32,867 bases of DNA from Bacteroidaceae bacterium (lineage in GTDB: Bacteria; Bacteroidota; Bacteroidia; Bacteroidales; Bacteroidaceae), in the NCBI GenBank assembly GCA_024697785.1, contig JAILEU010000188.1, forward strand, positions 1-32,867. Reading direction: 5' to 3'. Positions 1-8,263 of this stretch are shown piece by piece. Under the pieces are notes generated by a model. It was not told the origin of the DNA and searched no databases. It worked only from the letters and a program-made list of their open reading frames with translations. Each line of letters begins with the position of its first letter. The first letter of the stretch is position 1. Made by a program: the position numbers and the translations under genes.

Positions 1-1
1 T

Positions 2-841
2 TTTCCTGAGAGTGATGTCTATGTCAGCTACAGCTCGGCCATCTGCATCAACCGCGCAGCTGCCGGTGAGAACACCGATGAAAACGGCAAAATCGTGAAG
101 CGCAACTACTACGCCCCCAACTTCTGGCTCCACGCCTTCGCCACAGCCAAGTACACCGACATTACCGTGCAGTCGCTTCAGGTGATTCCCGGCGAGGAGT
201 ACAGCCGTGTCATCAACTACATCAAGGACTTCGCCAACAACCATCTGGGCGACATCGACGACAAGTATCTTGCCAGCCTCGAAGGTCACCTCTGGCTGGG
301 CACTCCCCTGCTCAACAACACCTCCGACGTGAGCCATGTGGCTGAAATCCTTGCCAAGACGTATGCCAACCAGGCCAGCAACGGCGTCGTCGCCTTCATG
401 GGCCACGGCAACCCCGACAGCTACGACACCTACAAGGCCAACGTCCGCTACACCCAGTTGGAAGAGGCCCTGCAGAAGTTCAACAAGAACTTCTTCGTCG
501 GCACCGTCGATATGCCCGACAACTACAAGCAGGACGTCCTTGCCCGTATGCAGGAAGCCGGCATCACGAGTGGAACCATGAACCTCTACCCCCTGATGAG
601 TATCTGTGGCGACCACGGCCACAACGACATGGCGGGTGAAGGCGATGAGTACTGGGACGCCACGGACGAAGAGAGCGAGGACAACAGCTGGTTTGAGTTC
701 TTCAGCCACAAGGGCTACACCCCCACGTCCAACCTCTTCGGTCTGCTTGAGGTCAAGGACATCCTTCAGGTATGGCTTGACCACACGAAGAATCCCGTCG
801 AGCTGGAGGACTACTACCACTCGATGTATCCTGAAGAGTAA
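2..841 (+). CDS. cbiK: Sirohydrochlorin cobaltochelatase, CbiK family (5'-truncated)
   Basis: The frame is open from base 2, so the N-terminus lies outside the window; a GTG at 95 is internal. CbiK inserts Co2+ into sirohydrochlorin, the first committed step of the anaerobic cobalamin route. Family signatures seen are DITVQSLQVIPGEEY, FMGHGNPD (metal-binding His of the MGHG motif) and YPLMSICGDHGHNDMAGE (second metal His in GDH). Where Salmonella CbiK has a metal-site Glu after VGAV, this protein reads VGTVD, so Asp may replace Glu, though my alignment there is by eye. An acidic stretch (DATDEESEDN) near the C-terminus is unusual. The next gene starts 27 nt downstream, so co-transcription is likely. 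Whether it has a signal peptide, as some periplasmic CbiK proteins do, cannot be seen. Confidence 0.9.
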   Translation, partial: FPESDVYVSYSSAICINRAAAGENTDENGKIVKRNYYAPNFWLHAFATAKYTDITVQSLQVIPGEEYSRVINYIKDFANNHLGDIDDKYLASLEGHLWLGTPLLNNTSDVSHVAEILAKTYANQASNGVVAFMGHGNPDSYDTYKANVRYTQLEEALQKFNKNFFVGTVDMPDNYKQDVLARMQEAGITSGTMNLYPLMSICGDHGHNDMAGEGDEYWDATDEESEDNSWFEFFSHKGYTPTSNLFGLLEVKDILQVWLDHTKNPVELEDYYHSMYPEE

Positions 842-868
842 TACTTTAGACTATAGACAAATAAGCTT

Positions 869-2044
869 ATGAGGCGCAGACGCTTTGCCATAGTCCGATC
901 TGCGGCACTTTGTGCGATGGTCCTGCTGGTTCCCCTGTCTTGTGCGCGGCAGGGGGCCGGCAGGACTTCCCCCTCGGCTGACGCGTTGTTTGCGGCCCAC
1001 GACTCGGTGCTGGCCCATGCCGACGACTTCAGCGACACCATCGTCATTCGCTATGCCCGCGGACTGAAGGTCGACTACCGCGACGACGGCATCCACGTCG
1101 TCATCAGCAACCCCGACCCGTCCGCGCCCTACTCTGCGCCGGAGGAGATGGTCATCACCCGTCCCCTCCGACGCTTTATCTGTACCACAGCCCTCCAGCT
1201 GGGCAACTTCGAGGTGCTTGGGCTGGAAGACCGCATCGTGGGCATGAATTCGCTGAAGAACCTCTTCTCGCCCACCATGCAAGAGCAGATGCGCGACGGA
1301 CGTACAGTCCGCATCGGCAAGGAGGGAAACTTCGACGTTGAGACCATCCTCGCCACACAGCCCGACTATGTCTTCGTCAGCGCCTCCAAGCACGGCGGCT
1401 TCGAAGCCATCCGCGCCTGCGGCATACCCTTCATCACCCATCACGGCTACAAGGAAACCGACCCGCTGGGGCAGGCCGAGTGGATTAAGCTCATAGGACT
1501 GCTGACGGGCGAGCCGCGTCGCGCCAACGCCGTCTTTGCCGACATCGAGCGCAAGTATCTCAAGCTCCGCGACGAGGTGGCAGAGCTGACGGCTCAGCAG
1601 CTCAAAACGTCAAAACGGCTTCCTACGGTGGCCTCGGGGCGTCAGGTGCGCGACGGATGGTATGCCGTCGGTGGACAGAGCTACATGGCACAGCTCTTCC
1701 GTGATGCCGGAGCCGACTACGTCATGGCTGACAACGACGACTCGGGAGGCCGTACACTCGACTTCGAGGCCGCATACGCCAGGTCCGTTCATGCCGACTT
1801 CTGGCAGATCGACGGCTCGTCGGGCGGAGCGTTCACCCTCGCCCTTCTGGCATCCGAAGACCCCCGCTACACCACCCTCGATGCCTACAAAAACCATCGG
1901 GTACTCTTCTGCAACTTCGCCCAGACCCCCTACCGCGAGCTGGCTGGCGTGCAGCCCCATCTCCTCCTGGCCGACTTCGTCAAGGCCTTCCACCCCGAGC
2001 TGCTGCCCCATTACGTCCCCCAGTACTACAAATTGATGGACTAA
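869..2044 (+). CDS. btuF: BtuF-like cobalamin/metallophore-binding lipoprotein
   Basis: 391 aa. An Arg-rich n-region, a hydrophobic segment and the lipobox PLSC (Cys25) mark a lipoprotein. The rest resembles the periplasmic-binding-protein family of BtuF/FepB type: an Arg-Arg turn after the first strand, LEDRIVGMNSL, a long helix after the TQPDYVF strand, and a C-terminal lobe with GGQSYMAQLF. It would deliver a corrinoid, or possibly an Fe-chelate, to the BtuC/BtuD-type transporter encoded separately at 12038 and 20610 in the same cluster. Specificity for B12 is inferred from the surrounding genes only. It lies 27 nt after cbiK and 56 nt before pduO. Confidence 0.78.
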   Translation: MRRRRFAIVRSAALCAMVLLVPLSCARQGAGRTSPSADALFAAHDSVLAHADDFSDTIVIRYARGLKVDYRDDGIHVVISNPDPSAPYSAPEEMVITRPLRRFICTTALQLGNFEVLGLEDRIVGMNSLKNLFSPTMQEQMRDGRTVRIGKEGNFDVETILATQPDYVFVSASKHGGFEAIRACGIPFITHHGYKETDPLGQAEWIKLIGLLTGEPRRANAVFADIERKYLKLRDEVAELTAQQLKTSKRLPTVASGRQVRDGWYAVGGQSYMAQLFRDAGADYVMADNDDSGGRTLDFEAAYARSVHADFWQIDGSSGGAFTLALLASEDPRYTTLDAYKNHRVLFCNFAQTPYRELAGVQPHLLLADFVKAFHPELLPHYVPQYYKLMD

Positions 2045-2048
2045 ACCC

Positions 2049-2079
2049 TTTGTCCATCCGAGAAAAGTGGCTATCTTTG
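2049..2079 (+). promoter_or_regulatory. Bacteroidetes-type promoter before pduO
   Basis: TTTG at 2049-2052, a 19-nt spacer, then TATCTTTG at 2072-2079 match the Bacteroidetes sigma-ABfr consensus (TTTG, N19-20, TAnnTTTG). A start site near 2085 would leave a leader of about 15 nt before ATG 2101. The element suggests pduO and downstream genes can be transcribed independently of cbiK-btuF. Confidence 0.75.
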
Positions 2080-2100
2080 CCGCAACAAGCAGTAATTCCT

Positions 2101-2658
2101 ATGAAAATCTACACCAAGACCGGCGACCGCGGCGAGACCTCCCTTGTAGGAGGCCAGCGAGTCAGCAAATGCTGTGAGCGGCTTGAGAGCTACGGCACAG
2201 TCGATGAACTGAATGCCCACATCGGCTTGCTTATTTCCTACCAGCCGGATGCGGCCGACCAGACATTCCTCACCCGCGTGCAGTCGGCCCTTTTCGTGGT
2301 GGGCGGCTATCTGGCTACGGACACCACACAGCGCCCCGTCCGCACGGGCAACATCGTCACGGCCGACATGGTCGCGTCTGTGGAACAGGAGATTGACCGT
2401 CTCGAGGAGACCCTTCCTCCCCTCCGGCTGTTCATCCTCCCCGGCGGATGCGCCGCTGCCAGTCAGGCCCACGTCTGCCGGACCGTCTGCCGACGTGCCG
2501 AGCGCGAGATACTGCGCCTTTCCGCCACAGGAGCCGAGGTGGACGACCTCGTGCTGGCTTATGTAAACCGTTTGAGCGACTACTTCTTCGTCCTCGCACG
2601 CAAGCTCAATGCCGATGCCGGAGTTCCTGATATCGTGTGGCGCCTTCGGCGCAATTAA
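2101..2658 (+). CDS. pduO: ATP:cob(I)alamin adenosyltransferase, PduO type
   Basis: 185 aa. It transfers the 5'-deoxyadenosyl group of ATP to cob(I)alamin or cobinamide. The family N-terminus MKIYTKTGDRGETSLVGG (ATP-binding loop), YGTVDELNAHIGL, the RRAERE helix and NRLSDYFFVLAR are all present. ATG 2101 was chosen over an in-frame TTG at 2050 because the family motif starts exactly there and a promoter overlaps the upstream frame. The last five residues (RLRRN) and the TAA stop are encoded by a copy of the dispersed repeat unit GGCGCCTTCGGCGCAAT (2639-2655) and its tail, so the natural C-terminus appears to have been overwritten. Confidence 0.93.
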   Translation: MKIYTKTGDRGETSLVGGQRVSKCCERLESYGTVDELNAHIGLLISYQPDAADQTFLTRVQSALFVVGGYLATDTTQRPVRTGNIVTADMVASVEQEIDRLEETLPPLRLFILPGGCAAASQAHVCRTVCRRAEREILRLSATGAEVDDLVLAYVNRLSDYFFVLARKLNADAGVPDIVWRLRRN

Positions 2659-2759
2659 GAATGAAGAATGAAAAATGAAAAATAAAATGTCCCGTATGCA
2701 GCGTTCCGATTACAAAGCTATTTATTCTTCATTCTTCATTTTTCATTCTTCATTTTCAT
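2639..2759 (+). repeat. GC hairpin unit plus inverted heptamer repeats
   Basis: A 17-nt unit GGCGCCTTCGGCGCAAT (2639-2655) is followed by degenerate 7-mers of AAGAATG type (2657-2687). After a 33-nt spacer come their reverse complements, of ATTCTTC type (2721-2759). The arms can form a long A/T-rich hairpin in the pduO-btuB gap and could act as a transcription barrier. Nearly the same tail occurs at 10189-10222. Confidence 0.85.
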
Positions 2760-2775
2760 ATTCCTGCCACACGGT

Positions 2776-2843
2776 CGTTAAACGTTAAACCTTAAACCTT
2801 AAACGTTAAACCATGAACCATTAACCATTAACCATGAACCATA
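2776..2843 (+). repeat. Heptamer tandem repeat running into the btuB start codon
   Basis: About ten units of a degenerate 7-mer (CGTTAAA, CCTTAAA, CCATTAA, CCATGAA). The btuB start ATG at 2834 lies inside one of the last units. No Shine-Dalgarno-like sequence and no cobalamin riboswitch are visible in this 175-nt gap. Confidence 0.85.
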
Positions 2844-4912
2844 AGCCTTTCCTACTTGTCCTACTGTTCTTGCTGCCTGTGCATGTCGTGGCGCAATCCG
2901 CTGATTCGCTGCGGCAGATGGCGCTCAACCCCGTTGTCATCACGGGTACGGGCACCTATCACAAAGCCAACAACAGCCCCGTTGCCGTCAAGGTCATTAC
3001 CGCCAAGGAGATGCGCGACGCAGGCGTAACCACCTTGCAGGACGCCCTTGCCCGTCTGACCACCACCATCACTACCCACACCAGCGGCATGGGCACCTTC
3101 GTCAATTTCGGCGGAGTGAGCGACGACTACATCGTCATCCTTGAAAACGGACGCCGCGTGAGTGGCGACGACCGTTGGTCACGGCTCAGCCTCACGAACG
3201 TCCGCCGTATCGAAGTCTTCAACGGCGCCGCCAGCGCCCTCTACGGCAGCGATGCCATAGCAGGTGTCATCAACATCATTACCGAAGACAGCCGCGACCC
3301 CGTAGCGGTCACCATAAGCACGAAGGTCATGGACCACGGACGACTCGACCACGACATCCATGCCGACGTCACCGAGGGCCGCTTCTCAAGCCACACCACC
3401 TATGCCCGACGCCAGGCCGACGGATGGCAGGTCAATCCCTATCAGGCCTTCAGCGAGGGCGCGGGGGAGGTGTTGAAACTCACGGGACGTCCCATGTCGG
3501 CAGCCTTCGGCAGCGATGCCCTCAGCGAACGGCTGGAGTGGCGATTAAATGACACATGGTCGGCCTACTTGCGCGGCGATGCCTACGACTACGAGACCCG
3601 TCGTCCGCAAGGAGCCACCTACTTCACCCAGAAATCATCCAAAGACCCCGCCACAGGCGAGAAAGTCTACACCTATACCCCTCGCGCCGCCTACACCTAC
3701 GACCTCCACCACCAGACCTTCACCTATGGCGGAGGTGTGCGCTGGGCCCCCGATAGCCGCACGCACGTCTATCTGGACATCCATACCGACCTCTTCCGCT
3801 CCGACTATGACTACTGGCAGACGGCCGAGGCCGAAGCCTACGCCGAGACGCGCAAGCGCACCCGCTACACGGACGGCACACTTCGTGGCATCTTCCGTCT
3901 CACGGACGCCAATAAGCTCTCCGCCGGCACCCAATACGTAGGCGAAAGCCTCGTCAGCGAGAGCGACAACATCCTGGGCGAACAGACCCACACCTACAAT
4001 CTCTTTGCGCAGGACGAAGTGCGTATCTTCCGCGGCCTGGAGGCCGTCGTGGGTGTGCGCTATACGTACAACACCCATTTCGGCTCGGCGTTCACCCCCA
4101 ACGTGGCCCTCTTCGGCTCGGCGGGAGGGTTCCGTCTGCGTGCCAGCTATGCCGGCGGCTACCGCACCCCCACACTCTCGCAACTCTATGCTACCGACCA
4201 GGCGAAGACCACCAGCCGCTTCACCCTTCCCAGCACGTCGCTGAAACCCGAGCGCAGCAGCTTCTGGAACGTCAACGCCGAATACAGCAACCAGACGCTT
4301 GCCGTCAGCCTCAGCGGATTCATCAACGGCATCCGCGACATGATCAACTATCGCACCTTGACGGCCGCCGAGATTCAGGCCGATGCCAGCCTGCGCCAGC
4401 TGGTGGACGAGGGATGGACCACCCTACGCCGACGCGACAACATCGACCGTGCCAAGCTGCGCGGCATTAGTGCCAACCTGAAGTGGATGCTTCCTGCCGG
4501 CATCACGCTGGGCGGAGGCTATACGTTTACCGACTCGAAGGCCGAGACCATCACGCTCGATGCTGCCACGCAAGCCTACGTTACTACCGTCACTCCCGTC
4601 GACAAGTCCGTCCGCCACGTAGGCAACGTCATGGCCTCGTGGGACAAGACGTGGGGCGACTATCACCTCTGCGTCAGCCTCGATGGACATATCCAGAGCC
4701 AGCGCTACAGCAGCACCTACGGCTACGCCCCCGCCTATAGCCAATGGGACTTCCACACGCGCCACATCATCACCCTTGCCCATTGTACGCTGGAGCCGGG
4801 ACTGGGCGTGGAGAATATCCTGAACAGCCGCGACACCTCCTATTGGAACTCTAATTTCTCAACCATCAACCCCGGCCGTTCCATCTACGCCAGCCTTGCG
4901 CTAAGGTATTGA
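2834..4912 (+). CDS. btuB: TonB-dependent outer-membrane receptor, BtuB-like
   Basis: 692 aa. A signal peptide (hydrophobic residues 5-20, cleavage near VVAQ) is followed by a plug domain, about residues 30-150: VVITGTGT, SPVAVKVITAKEM, a VIVLENGRRV-like strand, RRIEVFNGAASALYGSDA and GVINIIT. A beta-barrel of about 540 residues rich in alternating aromatic strands follows and ends in LALRY, a terminal aromatic typical of barrel assembly signals. It should take up corrinoids across the outer membrane using TonB energy; the substrate is inferred from the cluster. Its start codon lies in a heptamer repeat. No SusD-like partner is present, consistent with a BtuB-type rather than SusC-type receptor. 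Confidence 0.9.
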   Translation: MNHKPFLLVLLFLLPVHVVAQSADSLRQMALNPVVITGTGTYHKANNSPVAVKVITAKEMRDAGVTTLQDALARLTTTITTHTSGMGTFVNFGGVSDDYIVILENGRRVSGDDRWSRLSLTNVRRIEVFNGAASALYGSDAIAGVINIITEDSRDPVAVTISTKVMDHGRLDHDIHADVTEGRFSSHTTYARRQADGWQVNPYQAFSEGAGEVLKLTGRPMSAAFGSDALSERLEWRLNDTWSAYLRGDAYDYETRRPQGATYFTQKSSKDPATGEKVYTYTPRAAYTYDLHHQTFTYGGGVRWAPDSRTHVYLDIHTDLFRSDYDYWQTAEAEAYAETRKRTRYTDGTLRGIFRLTDANKLSAGTQYVGESLVSESDNILGEQTHTYNLFAQDEVRIFRGLEAVVGVRYTYNTHFGSAFTPNVALFGSAGGFRLRASYAGGYRTPTLSQLYATDQAKTTSRFTLPSTSLKPERSSFWNVNAEYSNQTLAVSLSGFINGIRDMINYRTLTAAEIQADASLRQLVDEGWTTLRRRDNIDRAKLRGISANLKWMLPAGITLGGGYTFTDSKAETITLDAATQAYVTTVTPVDKSVRHVGNVMASWDKTWGDYHLCVSLDGHIQSQRYSSTYGYAPAYSQWDFHTRHIITLAHCTLEPGLGVENILNSRDTSYWNSNFSTINPGRSIYASLALRY

Positions 4913-4917
4913 GGGAG

Positions 4918-4965
4918 GTCAACGAGTCAACAAGTCAACAAGTCAACAAGTCAACGAGTCAACAG
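4918..4965 (+). repeat. Six octamer tandem repeats before cbiH-cbiC
   Basis: Six consecutive 8-mers with consensus GTCAACAA fill the whole gap between the btuB stop and the cbiH-cbiC start; variants are GTCAACGA and GTCAACAG. A GGGAGG sequence at 4913-4918 would be a plausible ribosome binding site, but the array places it about 50 nt from the ATG. Confidence 0.9.
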
Positions 4966-4967
4966 GT

Positions 4968-6371
4968 ATGGAAAGGAAGATTGTTGTGGTTGGTATTGGG
5001 CCTGGGTCGCCCGAAGATGTCACCCCAGCTGTACGCACAGCCATCAGCGAAAGCGACGTCATCGTCGGCTACCATCGTTATATACCCTTCGTCACCCCTT
5101 GGCTCCGTCCCGACGCGGAATGTGTCGATACGGGCATGAAGCACGAGCGCGAACGTGCCGAGCAGGCCTTCCGCTATGCTGAGGAAGGGCGGACGGTATG
5201 CGTCATCTCAAGCGGCGATGCCGGCATCTATGGTATGGCATCGCTCATCTACGAGATGCAGAGCCGGGGACGGGGCGATGGGGTGGAGATTGTTCCTCTA
5301 CCAGGCATCAGCGCCTTCCAGAAGGCCGCATCGCTACTCGGCGCCCCTGTCAGCCACGATTTCTGCGTCCTTTCGATGAGTGACCTGATGACGCCCTGGG
5401 CGGTTATTGAGCGGCGCATCCGTGCGGCTGCCGAAGCCGATTTCGTTACCGCCGTCTATAATCCCCGCTCTGGCGAACGCTATTGGCAGTTGCATCGGCT
5501 GAAGGAACTCTTTCTCCTGTGCCGAAACGCCGAAACGCCTGTAGGCTACGTCCGTCAGGCCGGACGCGAAGGGCAGCATGTCGTCGTCACCACGCTTGGC
5601 GACTTCAATCCCGACGAGGTTGACATGTTCACCATCGTCATTATCGGCAACAGCCAGTCCTACACATGGCAAGGGCATATCATCACCCCGAGGGGATACT
5701 ATAAGAACGATAATTGCTCAAAGAGCATAGGTCAGGACATCATGATGCAGTCGTTTGCCACTATCCGTCGCGAACTGTGCCATCCCGATATTCCCCTATG
5801 GCGGCTGTGGCCCTTGCTGCATGCCATCCACACCACAGCCGACTTTGCTATGGAGCGGATTCTATGGATGGACGAAGCGGCAACGGAAAAGATTTTTGCC
5901 CAAATCAGCAGCGGTAAGCTGCGGACCATTGTCACCGACGTTACTATGGCAGCCAGCGGCATCCGCAAGGGGGCTCTCGAGCGGCTGGGGCTTAGCGTCC
6001 TATGCTACCTCAGCGACCCTCGGGCCGAAGCACTTGCCCGCGAGCAGGGACTCACCCGTGCCCAGGCCGGCATCCGCATAGCCGTCAGCGAACACCCCGA
6101 TGCCCTTTTCGCCATTGGTAATGCCCCGACGGCCCTGTTGGAACTTTGCCGCCTTGTCCGGCAGGGGAAGTGCTGTCCGGCTGGTATCATCGGCGCCCCT
6201 GTGGGCTTTGTCCATGTGGAGGAGAGTAAGCACGCCGCCAAAACGCTCACGGCCATCCCCAAGTTGCTGATTGAAGGCCGCAAGGGCGGCAGTACCCTCG
6301 CCGCAACCCTCGTCAACAGCATCCTCACCTACGACGATGCCGCCACCCTTATGCCCGGAAGAGATGTATAA
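4968..6371 (+). CDS. cbiH-cbiC: Fusion: precorrin-3B C17-methyltransferase (CbiH/CobJ) and precorrin-8 methylmutase (CbiC/CobH)
   Basis: 467 aa. Residues 1-245 are a CobJ/CbiH tetrapyrrole methylase: GIGPGSPE (9-16, SAM site), SSGDAGIYGM (81-90), PLPGISAFQKAAS and YNPRSGER. This half methylates C17 with ring contraction. Residues about 258-467 are a CbiC/CobH methylmutase with HAIHTTADFAME, where His288 matches the family's catalytic His, plus TDVTMAASGI, NAPTAL and GAPVGFVHVEESK. This half moves the methyl group from C11 to C12, giving the cobyrinate skeleton. The two activities are not consecutive in the pathway, so the fusion is not simple channelling. ATG 4968 directly follows the octamer array. 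Confidence 0.95.
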   Translation: MERKIVVVGIGPGSPEDVTPAVRTAISESDVIVGYHRYIPFVTPWLRPDAECVDTGMKHERERAEQAFRYAEEGRTVCVISSGDAGIYGMASLIYEMQSRGRGDGVEIVPLPGISAFQKAASLLGAPVSHDFCVLSMSDLMTPWAVIERRIRAAAEADFVTAVYNPRSGERYWQLHRLKELFLLCRNAETPVGYVRQAGREGQHVVVTTLGDFNPDEVDMFTIVIIGNSQSYTWQGHIITPRGYYKNDNCSKSIGQDIMMQSFATIRRELCHPDIPLWRLWPLLHAIHTTADFAMERILWMDEAATEKIFAQISSGKLRTIVTDVTMAASGIRKGALERLGLSVLCYLSDPRAEALAREQGLTRAQAGIRIAVSEHPDALFAIGNAPTALLELCRLVRQGKCCPAGIIGAPVGFVHVEESKHAAKTLTAIPKLLIEGRKGGSTLAATLVNSILTYDDAATLMPGRDV

Positions 6372-6388
6372 GTGCCTTCGGCGCAATT
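6372..6388 (+). repeat. Copy of the 17-nt GC hairpin unit
   Basis: The sequence AGTGCCTTCGGCGCAAT starts directly after the cbiC stop codon and differs at two positions from the copies at 2639 and 14256. It occupies part of the 42-nt gap before cbiE-cbiT; the remainder is A/T-rich. Confidence 0.75.
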
Positions 6389-6413
6389 GAAAAAACATTT
6401 TTCATTCTAATAT

Positions 6414-7616
6414 ATGCTGACTTGCTCCATCATCGGAATTAGCGATAGCGCTACGCCTTGGTTTCCGCCCGAGGTAGAGGCGGTTATAGCCCGTGGACAC
6501 ACGTTCTCAGGGGGGCGACGTCACCACGAAATCATGGCTTCACAGCTGCCTGCGGGTTATAAGTGGATAGATATTACTGTTCCTCTTTCTGACGTGTTCC
6601 GGCAATACGATGAGGTGTCGGGCGAGTTCATTATCTTTGCATCGGGTGACCCGCTCTTCTACGGCTTTGCTGCTACGGTACAGCGCGAGCGTCCCCATTG
6701 GCAGTTAACCATTTATCCCTCGTTTCATTCGCTTCAGCTTTTAGCTCATCGTCTCTGTCTGCCCTATCAGGATATGCGCGCCGTATCTCTCACCGGCCGT
6801 CCGTGGGATGCCCTGGACGAGGCTCTTATCCGTGGCGAGCGTCTGATAGGTTGCCTCACGGACCATCATCATTCACCTCAGGCCATTGCCGAGCGCATGA
6901 TAGACTATGGCTTCGACCGCTACTATCGTATGGCTGTGGGGGAACGGTTGGGCAATGCCGAATCAGAGCGAGCCAGGTGGGTTGACATGAAGTCTTCTTC
7001 TCTTGATGCTATCTCCTTCCCCAACTGCGTCATATTGGAGAGGACGGCTGTCCGTCCGCGTCCCTTTGGCATACCCGAAAAGGAGTTCCATCTGCTTGAC
7101 GGACGTGAGCGGATGATTACCAAGATGCCTGCGCGCCTACTGGCCCTGTCGTTGCTCGACCTCCGCCATCGCCGCACGCTATGGGATGTCGGTTTCTGTA
7201 CGGGTAGCGTCAGCATCGAGGCCAAGCTCCAGTTTCCCCATCTTTCTGTCGTAGCCTTCGAAGTACGCCCCGAGTGTGAGCGCCTGATGACACTAAACGC
7301 TCGTCGTCACGGCACGCCCGGCATCCGCGCCGTGATGGGCGATGTGCTTACGGCCGACCTTGAGTCCCTCCCCCGTCCCGACGCCGTGTTCATCGGCGGA
7401 CATGGGGGTAGGCTTCGCGACATTATTTTCCGCCTCGCACCCCTCATGCAGCCCGGTGCCACCCTCGTTTTCAACGCCGTCAGCGACGACAGCCGCCGTC
7501 TTTTTGCCGAAGCCGTCCGTGAAGCCGGTATGACCCTTGTTTCCGACACCCGCCTCGCCATTGACAACCACAATCCACTGGTAATCATGAAAGCGGTTAA
7601 TACTCCCGAATCCTGA
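6414..7616 (+). CDS. cobL: Fusion: precorrin-6B C5,15-methyltransferase/decarboxylase (CbiE-CbiT, CobL-like)
   Basis: 400 aa. Residues 1 to about 215 are CbiE: SIIGISDS (divergent glycine-rich SAM loop), ASGDPLFYG (76-84), SFHSLQLLAHRLCLPYQD, ERLGNAESE. Residues about 225-400 are CbiT: DVGFCTGSVSIEA (258-270, SAM-binding loop; most relatives read DIGAGTGSVSIE) and FIGGHGG (326-332). Together they methylate C5 and C15 and remove the C12 acetate carboxylate. The CbiT loop has Phe-Cys where Ala-Gly or Gly-Gly is usual, a conservative oddity. After this gene the cluster is interrupted by about 800 nt of non-coding DNA. Confidence 0.94.
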   Translation: MLTCSIIGISDSATPWFPPEVEAVIARGHTFSGGRRHHEIMASQLPAGYKWIDITVPLSDVFRQYDEVSGEFIIFASGDPLFYGFAATVQRERPHWQLTIYPSFHSLQLLAHRLCLPYQDMRAVSLTGRPWDALDEALIRGERLIGCLTDHHHSPQAIAERMIDYGFDRYYRMAVGERLGNAESERARWVDMKSSSLDAISFPNCVILERTAVRPRPFGIPEKEFHLLDGRERMITKMPARLLALSLLDLRHRRTLWDVGFCTGSVSIEAKLQFPHLSVVAFEVRPECERLMTLNARRHGTPGIRAVMGDVLTADLESLPRPDAVFIGGHGGRLRDIIFRLAPLMQPGATLVFNAVSDDSRRLFAEAVREAGMTLVSDTRLAIDNHNPLVIMKAVNTPES

Positions 7617-7725
7617 GCGACGTTGCGGCAGGCAGGATTTCTGCTACGAAACGGCTGATGAACTTAGTATTGTGAGAGGCCTCACAGGGAATAAGGTCTT
7701 GTAAGAAAGCGTGTTGTGTGCCGGA
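7617..7725. other. Non-coding start of the cobL-cbiG gap
   Basis: This is the first part of a gap of about 800 nt (7617-8414). I see no gene, no terminator hairpin with a T-run and no riboswitch signature here. The later parts of the gap hold a long palindrome, a short A/T repeat and a promoter, listed separately. Confidence 0.5.
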
Positions 7726-7896
7726 CATTACAGTTATTACAGATTACAGTTCGTTTTTTGAGGGTATGTTTTTTCTCAAATCTCCTTTATAATACTATTT
7801 AACTAATTAATAATAAATATATTATAATATAAAATAAGGAAAGGAAGAGAGAGTGATACCCTTTAAAAAATAACTGTAATAACTGTAATTGTAATG
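7726..7896. repeat. 171-bp imperfect palindromic element, MITE-like
   Basis: A 42-nt left arm (7726-7767, starting CATTACAGTTATTACAG and ending GAGGGTAT) is matched by an inverted right arm at 7856-7896, which ends in GTAATTGTAATG. The 88-nt interior is very A/T-rich and partly self-complementary (TCTCCTTTATAATA against TATAATATAAAATAAGGA). There is no ORF of note inside. It could be a non-autonomous mobile element or a hairpin-forming transcript end. No clear target-site duplication is visible. Confidence 0.75.
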
Positions 7897-8200
7897 TATG
7901 GTCACGATTGTTTTCATCTAAAGAGCAATCATACAACGACATACGACATTACAAGACCGACTATTCCGGCCATTTCAAGGCTCGAACGAGGCACAAAACG
8001 TATCAAAAACGGCTATTTTGGGCTAATTTTGACCTCGAAAAGCAGCAAAAACCGCTATTTCCGATGTATTTCCCTCTCCTTTGCGCACACGTCATCGGTT
8101 CGGAAATCCAGTATCCCGACCTCAGTCCTTAACGTTACGAGCGTAGCCCAATGGGCTGAGCGCACAACGCACTACGTTAGCAGAACGACGTTTGACGTTT
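7897..8200. other. Non-coding stretch without recognisable content
   Basis: An open frame exists from 7894 to 8202, but it begins inside the palindrome arm and runs into a repeat, and its product has no recognisable domain. A small hairpin (AGCCC AAT GGGCT) lies near 8145-8158. I see no tRNA and no riboswitch. Confidence 0.4.
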
Positions 8201-8243
8201 GATAATGGACAATTGATATTGAACCATTGATAATGGATAATTG
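8201..8243. repeat. GATAATGGACAATTG-type A/T repeat
   Basis: Degenerate copies of GATAATGGACAATTGATA and GATAATGGATAATTG, the same sequence family that is found inside cbiJ, cobT and cobS and after cbiF. Confidence 0.75.
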
Positions 8244-8263
8244 TAGGCTGCAGCTCGGATAAT

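Noticed and set aside
4918..4965. Short regular repeats resembling a CRISPR array
   Set aside because: The unit is only 8 nt and contiguous, with no unique spacers; it is a simple tandem repeat.
8133..8175. Possible tRNA-like segment with AGCCCAATGGGCT
   Set aside because: Only a 5-bp hairpin is present; there is no acceptor stem, T-loop or CCA context.
7894..8202. 102-codon ORF upstream of cbiG
   Set aside because: It begins within a palindrome arm and ends in a repeat; the product has no domain or hydrophobic pattern of a real protein.
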